In this document: piece by piece, positions 52,606 to 61,054 of the stretch
How the letters are laid out: the number at the start of each line of letters is the position of its first letter
Numbering within the stretch: position 1 is the stretch's first letter
NCBI RefSeq assembly: GCF_000178115.2
Contig: NC_014828.1
Location: forward strand, 124,001-188,000
Direction of reading: 5' to 3'
Source: Ethanoligenens harbinense YUAN-3
GTDB taxonomy: Bacteria > Bacillota > Clostridia > Oscillospirales > Ethanoligenentaceae
DNA length: 64,000 bases
Program-made: the position numbers and the translations under genes
The notes under the pieces: generated by a model
Told to the model about the DNA's origin: nothing
The model's input: only the letters and a program-made list of their open reading frames with translations
Databases searched by the model: none

Positions 52606-53127
52606 ATGGAATGGATGGATCTCCGCGACGGGACAGGCAGGCCCACCGGCCGCTTGGTACCACGCGAACATGCGCTGCAAAACGGTGAGTTCATGCTGGC
52701 GGTGCATGTTTTCATCTACCGCGACGACGGCCGCTTCCTGTTGCAGAAACGCTCCTTGCGGAAGCGTCTGTATCCCGGCAAATGGGACATTACGGGCGGC
52801 GGCGTGCGGGCGGGGGAAAGCAGCCTGGAAGCCGCCTGCCGGGAGGTCGAAGAGGAAGTGGGGCTCACGCTTCCGCCCAGACGGATGCAGAAGCTGGCCA
52901 GGCTCAAGCGGCCACCCTGCTTTTTCGATGTGTGGGCCTGCCGCCACGCGTTCGAGATGGACGAACTGGTGCTTCAGGCCGAGGAAGTGGATGCGGTGCG
53001 TCTGGTGACACCGCAGGAGATGCTCACCGTCCTGTTCGAAGAAGAATACCCGGACGGCGGCTACCGCCGTGTCCTCGCCGATTTTCTGGCCAACGCCGCG
53101 GACGCGCCGCTGTTTCGAAACGGCTGA
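52606..53127 (+). CDS. NUDIX hydrolase
   Basis: This is a 173-residue protein starting 5 bases after ybaB. The Nudix box GGVRAGESSLEAACREVEEE VGL fits GX5EX7REUXEEXGU exactly (residues ~66-88). The start MEWMDLRDGTGRPTGRLVPR and the LHVFIYRDDGR-type strand resemble the IPP-isomerase-like NUDIX group (YfcD type). It hydrolyses a nucleoside diphosphate derivative of unknown identity. It is inserted between ybaB and recR, which are usually adjacent. Confidence 0.9.
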   Translation: MEWMDLRDGTGRPTGRLVPREHALQNGEFMLAVHVFIYRDDGRFLLQKRSLRKRLYPGKWDITGGGVRAGESSLEAACREVEEEVGLTLPPRRMQKLARLKRPPCFFDVWACRHAFEMDELVLQAEEVDAVRLVTPQEMLTVLFEEEYPDGGYRRVLADFLANAADAPLFRNG

Positions 53128-53163
53128 CCCGGCCGCATCTTTACATATCACGGAGGAGATCAC

Positions 53164-53763
53164 ATGGCATATTATGCCGCTCCGCTGTCCCGTCTGATCG
53201 AGCAGTTTGAACGGCTGCCGGGCATCGGCCGCAAAACCGCCCAGCGGCTGGCTTTCTTCGTGCTGGACGGTACGAACGAGCAGGCCAAAGCGTTCGCGCA
53301 GGCTATTCTGGACGCAAAAGGGCAGATGCACACCTGCAAGGTCTGCCAGAACCTCACCGACGGGGAAATCTGCACCATCTGCGGCAACCCCGCGCGCGAC
53401 CACACCACCATTTGCGTGGTGGAGGACCCGCGTGACGTGGTGGCGTTTGAGCGCACGCGGGATTACAACGGCCTGTACCATGTGCTGCACGGCGTTATTT
53501 CCCCGATGGACGGCATTGGCCCCGAACAGCTGCACATCAAGGAACTGCTCGCACGCGCGGCCGACGGCGTGCAGGAGATTATCCTCGCCACCAACCCCGA
53601 TGTGGAGGGCGAAGCGACCGCGCTGTATATCTCCCGTCTCATCAGACCGCTGGGTGTCAAGGTCACGCGCATCGCCTACGGCATCCCGGTGGGCGGCGAA
53701 TTGGAATACGCCGATGAAATCACGCTCTCCCGCGCGCTCGAAGGGCGCAGCGAACTGCATTAA
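53164..53763 (+). CDS. recR: Recombination protein RecR
   Basis: This is a 199-residue protein starting at ATG 53164 after GGAGGAG. The helix-hairpin-helix [15 protein letters not shown], the four-cysteine zinc finger [16 protein letters not shown], and the Toprim segment [14 protein letters not shown] with [14 protein letters not shown] are all present. With RecF/RecO it loads RecA on gapped DNA. It ends the dnaX-ybaB-nudix-recR operon, and its stop is followed by 100 bases before the converging TetR gene. Confidence 0.97.
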   Translation: MAYYAAPLSRLIEQFERLPGIGRKTAQRLAFFVLDGTNEQAKAFAQAILDAKGQMHTCKVCQNLTDGEICTICGNPARDHTTICVVEDPRDVVAFERTRDYNGLYHVLHGVISPMDGIGPEQLHIKELLARAADGVQEIILATNPDVEGEATALYISRLIRPLGVKVTRIAYGIPVGGELEYADEITLSRALEGRSELH

Positions 53764-53865
53764 GCGCCCGGCTGTCAAACGGGAAACGCGAAGACGGCGG
53801 GAAAATCAGCCTTTCCCCTTGCTTTATGCCTGTTCCCGGGCAGGAACCGGGCCGCGCGCCGCGTA

Positions 53866-54477
53866 TCATGCCGGTTGCAGATCGTTGGCCTGCTCGAAAT
53901 GGTGCAGGATAATCCGCATGTCGGCCCGCGCCTGCTGCACCAGGTCGTAAGATCCGTCATGCAGGCACCAGTCGTACAGGATGCCGCGCATCATGCGCAA
54001 AATCGTTTCCGTGACCGTTTGCTCGGAATAATCCGCTGAAAAGCGCCCGCCTGCGCAGGCCTGTGCGACCAGACGGCTGACCAGAATGCAGTACTCCCGG
54101 TTGGGGTCCAGCATGAACCGGTCTGTTGCGGTAATCTGCTTTTTATAGATCTGGGCCGGGATGCGGAACCCCTGCTCCTGCACGTAGCCTGCCAGACTGC
54201 ATAAAATCTCCGTGATGCCGCAGACAGGATCCTCGAACTGTACATGCGCATATTTCTCATTCAGCGTATAGTCGATCTGCCGGTAAGAATCGTTCAGAAC
54301 ATCCTCTTTCGATTTATAATAATAATAGAATGCGCCAACGGAAACGTTGGCCTTTTCACAAATATCCTGGATCGTGGTCAATTCATATCCGGTTGTACGA
54401 AAAAGCTCCAAAGCCACACGAAAAATATCCTGTTGGGTCTGAGCGGCGTGCCCCCGCCGGTTTGTAACTTTGTTCAT
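53866..54477 (-). CDS. TetR-family transcriptional regulator
   Basis: This is a 203-residue protein from ATG 54477 with GAGGAG upstream. Helix-turn-helix: FRTTGYELTTIQDICEKANVS and GAFYYYYKSKEDVLNDSY. Ligand-binding half with two cysteines CAGGRF, CILVSRLVAQA. It stands alone; no efflux pump or obvious target is next to it. Its promoter region contains direct CGGT repeats that may be its own operator. Confidence 0.88.
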   Translation of the reverse strand: MNKVTNRRGHAAQTQQDIFRVALELFRTTGYELTTIQDICEKANVSVGAFYYYYKSKEDVLNDSYRQIDYTLNEKYAHVQFEDPVCGITEILCSLAGYVQEQGFRIPAQIYKKQITATDRFMLDPNREYCILVSRLVAQACAGGRFSADYSEQTVTETILRMMRGILYDWCLHDGSYDLVQQARADMRIILHHFEQANDLQPA

Positions 54478-54595
54478 AGCGATGCTCCTCATGCCATGAC
54501 ATCACGTCGTTTTTTGAAACAGGAAATATGTGTAAAGTCAGCCTTTCAGAAAAAATTGCATTGCAGTTGAATTTTTACCTTAAATTGTAAAAAGA

Positions 54596-54645
54596 GCGGT
54601 CGGTCGGAATATCTAAATAGTAGCACAACTTTTTCTAAATAACAA
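54596..54645 (-). promoter_or_regulatory. Promoter and candidate operator of the TetR gene at 53866
   Basis: Minus strand: TTGTTA (54640-54645), 17 bases, TACTAT (54617-54622), then CCGACCGACCGC (54596-54607) right after the -10, like the CCGACCG repeats bound by some TetR proteins. The rest of 54478-54722 is AT-rich with no gene. Confidence 0.5.
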
Positions 54646-54724
54646 CTCGGAGCGTCAAGTTTTACATATTTTTCTAAAATTTCCTCACATTTATACTGTT
54701 ATCTTGCTCATATCGACACCAAAA

Positions 54725-54759
54725 GGCGCATACCTGCCGCAAAACGGCAGGTATGCGCC
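54725..54759 (-). terminator. Terminator of the pepC-PHP operon
   Basis: GGCGCATACCTGCCG and CGGCAGGTATGCGCC pair perfectly (15 bp) around five bases; the minus strand continues TTTTGG. Confidence 0.95.
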
Positions 54760-54773
54760 CTTCTCATGGTTTA

Positions 54774-55688
54774 TCAGCGATTGCGGGTCTTTTCCGCCGC
54801 AAACGGTGCGCTCCAGGCATGACGCCCTTCCCGGTCAATCAGTTCCACCCGTATATACCGGTCGCTCGGCTTGACGGCATACCGCGCGGCGGTCACCGTC
54901 CCACCCGATTCGGCCAGTGTCAGGCGGTCGGCGCTGTAGAGCGTGTTGCTGTAAAAAATGACGGTCTGCACCTCGGAGCAGGAAATCTCCACGGTTTCGC
55001 CGTCGTAGCGGATCTGCTCGAAACGCGGCCCCTGCGAGGCGTAGAAGTTGCCTGCCGCGATCGCTGCGCGGATGGCTTGTGCAGTCAGCGCGGAGGCGTT
55101 GACCATCATAAACGAGCGGCCCTGCTCCCCTTCATACCAGTGACAGTCGTCCGCCGCCGTGCAGGGCAGAAGAAACCCCTGCAGCGCCCAGATGTCAAAA
55201 TACAAAGACGATTCCGGGCGGGCGTTGCTGTGCGGCAGGCCGGAAAAGGTGTTGAAGATCTCGGCGGCGGAAAGCCCGGAAAGCGGCGGCACCAGCGCGG
55301 GATCGGTGAGCGACCACGCCGGGTGCGCGAGAATGGCCAGGCCGCCCGCCTCACGGATGGCGTCGATCAACACCTGAGGCGGATGGTCGTGCGCTTTTGG
55401 AAGCGCCACGGCGCGCTCCATTCCCACCCCCACGATATGAAAGACCGGCTGCCGCACGAGGTCGGTCATGTTGCCGGTGTCGAACTCGCAGCCCGCCAGT
55501 TGGAGGAACCCCGGCTCCTCCAACGGTTCGCTCTGCCGCCAGTGGTCGGTCAGCGCGATGAAATCGTACCCCGCTTCCCGGTAGAAACCAATGGCTTCCC
55601 CGGCAGGGAGCCGTCCGTCCGAGCGGGTGGTGTGCGTGTGCAGGTTCCCCTTGTACCAGGCGCCGCCCGTATCATATAAAGACCGCAT
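54774..55688 (-). CDS. PHP-domain metal-dependent phosphoesterase
   Basis: This is a 304-residue protein; ATG 55688 has AAGGA at 8 bases, while ATG 55697 is crowded by its site. PHP-domain metal ligands: NLHTHTTRSDG, ALTDHW, GCEF, AILAHPAW and ADDCHW. Central part resembles the TrpH/polymerase-type fold; the last ~80 residues are a beta-rich domain (VEISCSEVQTVIFYSN). Probably a phosphoesterase of unknown substrate. It follows pepC by 49 bases. Confidence 0.85.
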   Translation of the reverse strand: MRSLYDTGGAWYKGNLHTHTTRSDGRLPAGEAIGFYREAGYDFIALTDHWRQSEPLEEPGFLQLAGCEFDTGNMTDLVRQPVFHIVGVGMERAVALPKAHDHPPQVLIDAIREAGGLAILAHPAWSLTDPALVPPLSGLSAAEIFNTFSGLPHSNARPESSLYFDIWALQGFLLPCTAADDCHWYEGEQGRSFMMVNASALTAQAIRAAIAAGNFYASQGPRFEQIRYDGETVEISCSEVQTVIFYSNTLYSADRLTLAESGGTVTAARYAVKPSDRYIRVELIDREGRHAWSAPFAAEKTRNR

Positions 55689-55737
55689 CGTTTCCATCCT
55701 TATCGTCACATGTGTTTCCGCCCGGTGGGACGGCTGT

Positions 55738-57096
55738 TCAGCCCAGCCGTGCCAGCGCGCCGATCGGGTCCCACGGCTCCAGTTCGATGGGCGGTTGTTC
55801 CAGCGCTTTGTGCTGCGCTTCCGTGAGGTATGCCTGATCGACCACCACCTGGCAGACATAGTCGGCAAACCAGTCTGCGCTCATGACGAAGAACCCTTTT
55901 TCACCCACGTCCTTGCCCCAACTGTTCTCCACTTTCCATTTCTGCACGCCAGCTTCGGTTACATCCACGCCCAGCAACATCATGGCATGGGTCAGACAGC
56001 TTTCACCGTAATCGAGCATATCGCCCTTGTCGATGTCGAGCGTGGTGTGCAGCGCTTCCGCATAGGGGTAGAGCGCCGTATCCAGGATACCGGCCTGCCG
56101 GTCGGACACCTTGCCGACGTCCGACCCGAACCAGACCGGGCGCCCGTCCCGGATCTGCCGGCTGGCGGCGCGTACCAGTTCTTCATTCGGCAGGTTGAGA
56201 TACCGCACCGGGCGGCCGCCCACCACGTTTCCCAGATATTTGACGGTGTAAGTACGGTCATAGGGCTTTTCGTCGGTGGGCGCGTTGATGACGCTCACAT
56301 AACCCGCCAGAAAATCTTTCCCGAAATAGGTCTCATAAAACCCGCGCGGCGTCTGGCCGGCGTCACGGTGGAAGGCGCCGTCTTTGTCACGCCAGGTAAA
56401 ATCGAAGGTTTTGGGTGGTTCGCCAAGGAAGCAGCAGAGCAACACATAAAACTCCGCCACCATCTCCTCCTTGCGTGTGCGCAGAGTCTCAGCCGACTGC
56501 CCTTTTGCTTGCAGAGCGCGCAGCTCAATGCCGTCGCGGCGCAGCTTGCGGGCCAGCACCGCGTTGAGCTTTGCCGAATTGCCGCTGTGGAAGCTTTCCG
56601 GCATGGCCAGCTTGGGCACCACACCGTATTTCTCGACGAGGGCGACCAGCATATCCCACTGCCCGCCGTCGTTGAGCGGGTTCTGGAACAGCCACATCAC
56701 CGTGCGGGAATCTTTTGGCTGGTCGGCGGTATCCAGCACGCCTTCGAGAAAGTAATTGCCTTTTTCGAGTTTATCCCAGAACATGAGGTAGCTCTGCGAC
56801 AATTCGAAATCCGCGTTTTTCACATGCAGTGTGTTGCGCAGATGGTAGCGCAGCACGTTGGTGCCCGCAAAAAGCCAGCACCGGCCGCTCTTCTGCTGGT
56901 TGGTAATGGTCATCGGCTCGATTTCGTGGGAAAACAGGTGGTTCATCCGCACCGCCGCCGCACGATGATACACCGTATTGTCGATGCCGTTTTTGGCAAT
57001 GCTGTCGGCCAGCGCATGCGCCGGTGATGCGGCAAACGCCTGAGACGCACGCGCCGCCAGTTCTGCGGAAATGCCGCTTGCATGGTCCATATTCAT
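55738..57096 (-). CDS. pepC: Aminopeptidase C (bleomycin hydrolase family, C1B)
   Basis: This 452-residue papain-like enzyme has catalytic Cys in NQQKSGRCWLFAGTN, His in SCLTHAMML, and Asn in VENSWGKDVG. Length and the ending AltEAQHKALEQPP match the hexameric cytosolic PepC that trims amino acids from peptides. Start ATG 57096 with AAGAAAG upstream; promoter at 57242-57270. First gene of the pepC-PHP pair. Confidence 0.95.
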   Translation of the reverse strand: MNMDHASGISAELAARASQAFAASPAHALADSIAKNGIDNTVYHRAAAVRMNHLFSHEIEPMTITNQQKSGRCWLFAGTNVLRYHLRNTLHVKNADFELSQSYLMFWDKLEKGNYFLEGVLDTADQPKDSRTVMWLFQNPLNDGGQWDMLVALVEKYGVVPKLAMPESFHSGNSAKLNAVLARKLRRDGIELRALQAKGQSAETLRTRKEEMVAEFYVLLCCFLGEPPKTFDFTWRDKDGAFHRDAGQTPRGFYETYFGKDFLAGYVSVINAPTDEKPYDRTYTVKYLGNVVGGRPVRYLNLPNEELVRAASRQIRDGRPVWFGSDVGKVSDRQAGILDTALYPYAEALHTTLDIDKGDMLDYGESCLTHAMMLLGVDVTEAGVQKWKVENSWGKDVGEKGFFVMSADWFADYVCQVVVDQAYLTEAQHKALEQPPIELEPWDPIGALARLG

Positions 57097-57241
57097 AGAT
57101 AAACACGCTTTCTTTCTGTGAATTTTCCTGCGCCGGGAGCCGCCGCGGCCGGCATGCCGGCAGGATACGGCACGCCCGCCGCCTTTCTCTCATAGAATAT
57201 GAGCGGGGGACAACGCTTACGAAGGAAATGGTGATGGTTCC

Positions 57242-57270
57242 ATCTTATCACAAGCCACCTGCCTGTGCAA
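57242..57270 (-). promoter_or_regulatory. Promoter of pepC
   Basis: Minus strand: TTGCAC (57265-57270), 17 bases, TAAGAT (57242-57247), about 145 bases before the start codon. Confidence 0.6.
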
Positions 57271-57559
57271 TCCCGCGCGGTTTTTCCGCAGGCGCGACTT
57301 GACATAATGCGTTGTTTCCCGCATGTGAAAAAGGGGCGGCGCGGTTGTGGACAAGACCTTTGGCGGACCGAAAATCCGTTTTCCACTTTTTCCACCGAGT
57401 TTTCCACCGGTTTTATGTCAACCTTGTGAATATCCGAAAACGGCTTTCGACAGGGTATATTTCTTCCAAAAAAGTCAAAAAATAAGCATCGTACGAGAAT
57501 GTATACAAAGTGGCGGTGTGCGCCTGCGCGTATGCCGCCGGGAACGACTTGCGAGGTGC
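57271..57559. other. Divergent region with three TTTTCCAC direct repeats
   Basis: Between the pepC promoter and the small gene at 57560. TTTTCCAC occurs three times at 57379-57407, and a TTGTGGACAAG nearby. No gene is supported here; frames across it lack starts with ribosome binding sites. A promoter for the rightward gene was not pinned down. Confidence 0.4.
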
Positions 57560-57850
57560 ATGTTTGTGGTAAAAGGCGTGGAACGCAAGATCATTGAGAT
57601 CCGCGATAACGGCAGCGGCTGTTTTGAACGCGCGCTGTTTTTTGTGCGGGCCGACGTGCCCTCGCCGCTGGCGGAGCCGACACTGGCGGGGGAAGCCGCC
57701 CGTATTATCGAACGGTTCTGCCGGGCCAAAAAAGGCGGCCGGCGTCCCTTCCGGGCGCTTTTCCTTATGGCAATGCGCTACGCAGCCTGTGCGGCAGGCG
57801 GCGCGGGCGCGGCCACCCTGTTCTGGCTGCTTGGCGGCGGGCATTTCTGA
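57560..57850 (+). CDS. Small tail-anchored protein of unknown function
   Basis: This is a 96-residue protein from ATG 57560 (GAGG close upstream; GTG 57566 is possible). Soluble first part VERKIIEIRDNGSGCFERALFFVRAD, a basic patch RAKKGGRRP and a C-terminal membrane helix (residues ~72-92, YAACAAGGAGAATLFWLL). I have seen this pattern in clostridia as hypothetical. It converges with dusB with 8 bases between stops. Confidence 0.6.
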   Translation: MFVVKGVERKIIEIRDNGSGCFERALFFVRADVPSPLAEPTLAGEAARIIERFCRAKKGGRRPFRALFLMAMRYAACAAGGAGAATLFWLLGGGHF

Positions 57851-57858
57851 ATGCGCCG

Positions 57859-58818
57859 TCACTCCTTGGCAGCGGCTGCCGCCAGGCGCTCCAGATCGGC
57901 AAACGTGTCCAGCTTATTGGCCTCCCCGCGCAGCAGCGCCGCGCCGTGAAGGCCTTTCATATACCAAGCCGCGTGCTTACGCGCCTCCCGCATGCCGATA
58001 TGCTCGCCCTTGAGGGCGCAGAGCAGCCGCACATGGTCGAGCAGCACCGCCATGCGTCGGGCGGGGTTTGGTTCGGGCAGCAGCTCGCCGGTGCGCAGAT
58101 AAGTTTCCACTTGCCCGAACAGCCAGGGCCTGCCCAGCGCCGCCCGGCCGATCATTACCAGGTCGCAGCCGGTCTGCGCGAGCATGTGCGCCGCCGCCTG
58201 CGGGGAGTCCACATCACCGTTGCCGATAACCGGGATGCGCACGGCCCGTCGTACCGCGGCGATAATGTCCCAGTCCGCCGGGGGCGCATACTGCTGGGCA
58301 CGGGTACGGCCATGCACGGCGACAGCCGCCGCACCGTTCTCCTCCGCGATGCGCGCGATCTCCACGGCGTTGACGTGCGCCGCGTCCCATCCTTTGCGGA
58401 TTTTTACCGTAACGGGCACGGGCACGGCGTTTGCCACGGCGCGGACGATACGCCCGGCCAGCGCGGGGTCCTTGAGAAGGGCGCTGCCGCCGCCGTTGCC
58501 CGCCACCTTGGGGGCGGGGCATCCCATATTGATGTCAATGATATCCGGGGAAAACGCCAGCGCCCGGCGTGCGGCTTCTGCCATCACGTCCGGTTCGCTG
58601 CCGAAGAGCTGGATGGCCATCGGCCGCTCCGCATCGGTCACGCCGAGCAGCTCCGCCGTTTTGGTCGCCTGCATGACGAACCCTTTGGCGCTGGCCATTT
58701 CCCCTACTACATACGCCGCGCCGTGCGCCTTGCAGACGGTGCGGAACGCCGTGTCGGCCACGCCGGCCATCGGGGCCAGCGCCGTGTGTCCTTTGATCTC
58801 CACATTTCCTATGAACAA
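57859..58818 (-). CDS. dusB: tRNA-dihydrouridine synthase
   Basis: This is a 319-residue FMN enzyme reducing uridines in tRNA. Start TTG 58818 is supported by GGAGGG at 7 bases. Marks: LAPMAGVADTAFR, IDINMGCPAPKV with catalytic cysteine at that GCPAPKV, VKIRKGW, AVHGRTRAQQY, VIGNGDV, and MIGRAALGRPWLF. Length fits DusB. It follows the KimA-like permease after a terminator. Confidence 0.96.
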   Translation of the reverse strand: MFIGNVEIKGHTALAPMAGVADTAFRTVCKAHGAAYVVGEMASAKGFVMQATKTAELLGVTDAERPMAIQLFGSEPDVMAEAARRALAFSPDIIDINMGCPAPKVAGNGGGSALLKDPALAGRIVRAVANAVPVPVTVKIRKGWDAAHVNAVEIARIAEENGAAAVAVHGRTRAQQYAPPADWDIIAAVRRAVRIPVIGNGDVDSPQAAAHMLAQTGCDLVMIGRAALGRPWLFGQVETYLRTGELLPEPNPARRMAVLLDHVRLLCALKGEHIGMREARKHAAWYMKGLHGAALLRGEANKLDTFADLERLAAAAAKE

Positions 58819-58850
58819 ACTGTTTCCCTCCGGTTATGCTACGAAAACAC

Positions 58851-58883
58851 ACAGAGGGCGGCCCCAAGCGGACCGCCCTCTGT
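58851..58883 (-). terminator. Terminator of the KimA-like permease gene
   Basis: ACAGAGGGCGG and CCGCCCTCTGT pair perfectly (11 bp) around eleven bases; the minus strand continues GTGTTTTCG, 40 bases past the stop. Confidence 0.85.
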
Positions 58884-58923
58884 CAACTGTTAAAACCGCC
58901 CTGCGGCGAATCCTTTTTTCGGC

Positions 58924-60825
58924 TCAGCCTTTTTCTCCCGGCGTTTCCTCGTCCCGGGTCGCAGCCTTGACTTTGGTGCTTTCCGGATTATAGTGGAACG
59001 GCAGGATGATAGACGATACGTTCTTATGCCGCGAGAGCACGCGCTCCAGGAAATAGGTCGTCTGGTTGTGCAGAACGGCGTCGTACCAGTGCTCCGACAC
59101 AAACTTGATGATGATGACGGACAGCGTTTCGCCGTGTTTGAGCGCTGCCTCACGCTTGCAGATGTATTTGTCCAGCGGCGCGATGATATCCTGATACGGT
59201 GTCAGGACGATCTCCAGCTTCACCGGGATATCCAACCGGTTCCATTCCTCGCGCAACTGCGCGGCATGCTCCGGATGGCGGCAGATGTGCAACACCGTAA
59301 CGTCGTCCGAAATGGAATTGGCATAGTTGAGCGATTTGAGCAGCGATTTGTTGACCGACTGCATCAGAACGATCACCTGGGTGGAGTGTGCCGTGGCCTG
59401 ATCGTAGTACGGATGGAACCGGTTCAGCTTCAGTTCGCTGCCCACTTTGCTGTAGTGCTTCTGCACATAGACCATCAGCAACATGAGTACCGGGATGGCG
59501 ATGACGATCATATATGCGCCCTGGGTGAACTTGGTGGAAACCTCCACGCCCACGCCGATCAGGGTGAGCACCGCGCCCACGCCGTTGATCCACATTTTAT
59601 ACTGCCAGCCCTTATCGCGCGTTTTATGCCATTTGCGGAACATGCCGTACTGCGAAAGCGTGAACGAGATGAACACGCCAACCGAGTAGAGCGGGATGAG
59701 GTTGGTGGTTTTCGCCTGGAAAACCAGAATGAGCAGCACCGCCGCGATGCAGATGAACATGATGCCGTTGGAGAAGCTCAGCTTGGTGCCGCGGTGGGCA
59801 AACTGGCGGGGCACATAGCCGTCGTGCGCGAGGATATAGAGCAGCAGCGGCAGGCCGTTGTAGGCCGTGTTGGCGGCCAGAATGAGGATGATGGCCGTGA
59901 ACAGCTGCAGAATATAAAACAGGATTGAATTGCCGAACACCGCCGTGCCCAACTGGGAAAGAATGGTGCCGCCGGACACCGGGATGACACGCAGCTTGAG
60001 TTCGAGCAAGGTGGAACCGCCGAACAGAAACACGATCACGCCGCCGAGCATGAAGAGAATGTGTTTGGCATTGCGCTGCGAGGGCTCCTTAAAGTTCGGG
60101 ATGGAGTTGCTCACGGCCTCCACGCCGGTGAGGGCCGAGCAGCCCGACGCAAACGCGCGCAGAATCAGGGCGATGCTCAGGCCCGCCATCGAGGTGGACA
60201 AAGACTGCGTCATTTGCTGGGTATAGGCCACCGGATGAATGGTGCCCGTAAGGACACGGACAAACCCGACGATGATGAGCAGGCCCAGGCACCCGATGAA
60301 AATATAGGTCGGGGTGCCGAACAGGCGCGCCGATTCGCGGATGCCGCGCAGGTTACCGAAGGTGATGAGCAGCACAAACACGATGGCGATCCACACCTTC
60401 GCCGGCGCCGTACCCGGGAAGGCCGCCACGATGGCATCGGATGCGGAGGACACGCTCACCGCCACGGTCATGATATAGTCCACCACCAGCGAGGCCGCCG
60501 CCAGCAACGCGGGATATTTGCCCAGGTTTTCACTGGAGACGATGTAAGCGCCGCCGCCGTTGGGATAGTGGTCGATGATCTGGGAATAGGAAAAAATCAG
60601 GATCAACAGCAACAGAATGATGGCCAGCGTGATCCACGGCACGAAATGGAACGCGCCGAGACCGATGACGGGCACCAGCACGAGCAGAATCTCTTCGCCC
60701 GCGTATGCCACGGAGGAAACGGCGTCGCTCGCCATCAGCGGCAGGCCCCACCCGCGCGAGAGCTTCTGATCCTTAATGTCCGAATTCTTCAACGGTTTGC
60801 CAAGCAGGAAATCTTTCATATTCAT
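58924..60825 (-). CDS. KimA-like APC-superfamily permease (probable potassium importer)
   Basis: This is a 633-residue protein with about twelve membrane helices and a C-terminal cytosolic domain of ~150 residues (~480-633). Homology to KimA/YdaO of Bacillus as I remember it: LMASDAVSSVAYAGEEILL, YSQIIDHYPNGGGAYIVS, SSASDAIVAAFPG, FASGCSALTGVEAVSNSIP, PLYSVGVFISFTLSQYGM. KimA is a high-affinity potassium importer inhibited by c-di-AMP. Start ATG 60825; promoter at 60899-60927. No c-di-AMP riboswitch is recognisable in its leader. Confidence 0.88.
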   Translation of the reverse strand: MNMKDFLLGKPLKNSDIKDQKLSRGWGLPLMASDAVSSVAYAGEEILLVLVPVIGLGAFHFVPWITLAIILLLLILIFSYSQIIDHYPNGGGAYIVSSENLGKYPALLAAASLVVDYIMTVAVSVSSASDAIVAAFPGTAPAKVWIAIVFVLLITFGNLRGIRESARLFGTPTYIFIGCLGLLIIVGFVRVLTGTIHPVAYTQQMTQSLSTSMAGLSIALILRAFASGCSALTGVEAVSNSIPNFKEPSQRNAKHILFMLGGVIVFLFGGSTLLELKLRVIPVSGGTILSQLGTAVFGNSILFYILQLFTAIILILAANTAYNGLPLLLYILAHDGYVPRQFAHRGTKLSFSNGIMFICIAAVLLILVFQAKTTNLIPLYSVGVFISFTLSQYGMFRKWHKTRDKGWQYKMWINGVGAVLTLIGVGVEVSTKFTQGAYMIVIAIPVLMLLMVYVQKHYSKVGSELKLNRFHPYYDQATAHSTQVIVLMQSVNKSLLKSLNYANSISDDVTVLHICRHPEHAAQLREEWNRLDIPVKLEIVLTPYQDIIAPLDKYICKREAALKHGETLSVIIIKFVSEHWYDAVLHNQTTYFLERVLSRHKNVSSIILPFHYNPESTKVKAATRDEETPGEKG

Positions 60826-60898
60826 AATGCACGCTGTCCTTCATACCGGGGGCATCTTGTCCGCGCCCCAAATGATTTCGCTCTAAGCAAGCGTCATT

Positions 60899-60927
60899 AT
60901 TCTAGCATACCCCGTTTTCGAATACAA
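60899..60927 (-). promoter_or_regulatory. Promoter of the KimA-like gene
   Basis: Minus strand: TTGTAT (60922-60927), 17 bases, TAGAAT (60899-60904), 75 bases before the start codon. Confidence 0.6.
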
Positions 60928-61054
60928 CCACAAAAGCCATTGTCTTTTTGCACAGTGCGGTAAATATTTGTCGATTTTGACACAAAACCGGCTATTTTAG
61001 GAAAAAACGATAGACCGGCGTATCCTTTTCAGGCCGCGGGATGCGCAGCAGCGC

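Noticed and set aside
57339-57420. Replication origin with DnaA boxes
   Set aside because: Only loose matches (TTTTCCAC, TTGTGGACAAG), no AT-rich unwinding region and no dnaA or dnaN nearby.
60826-61050. c-di-AMP (ydaO) riboswitch before the KimA-like gene
   Set aside because: The conserved blocks were not found and the leader from the predicted promoter is too short.
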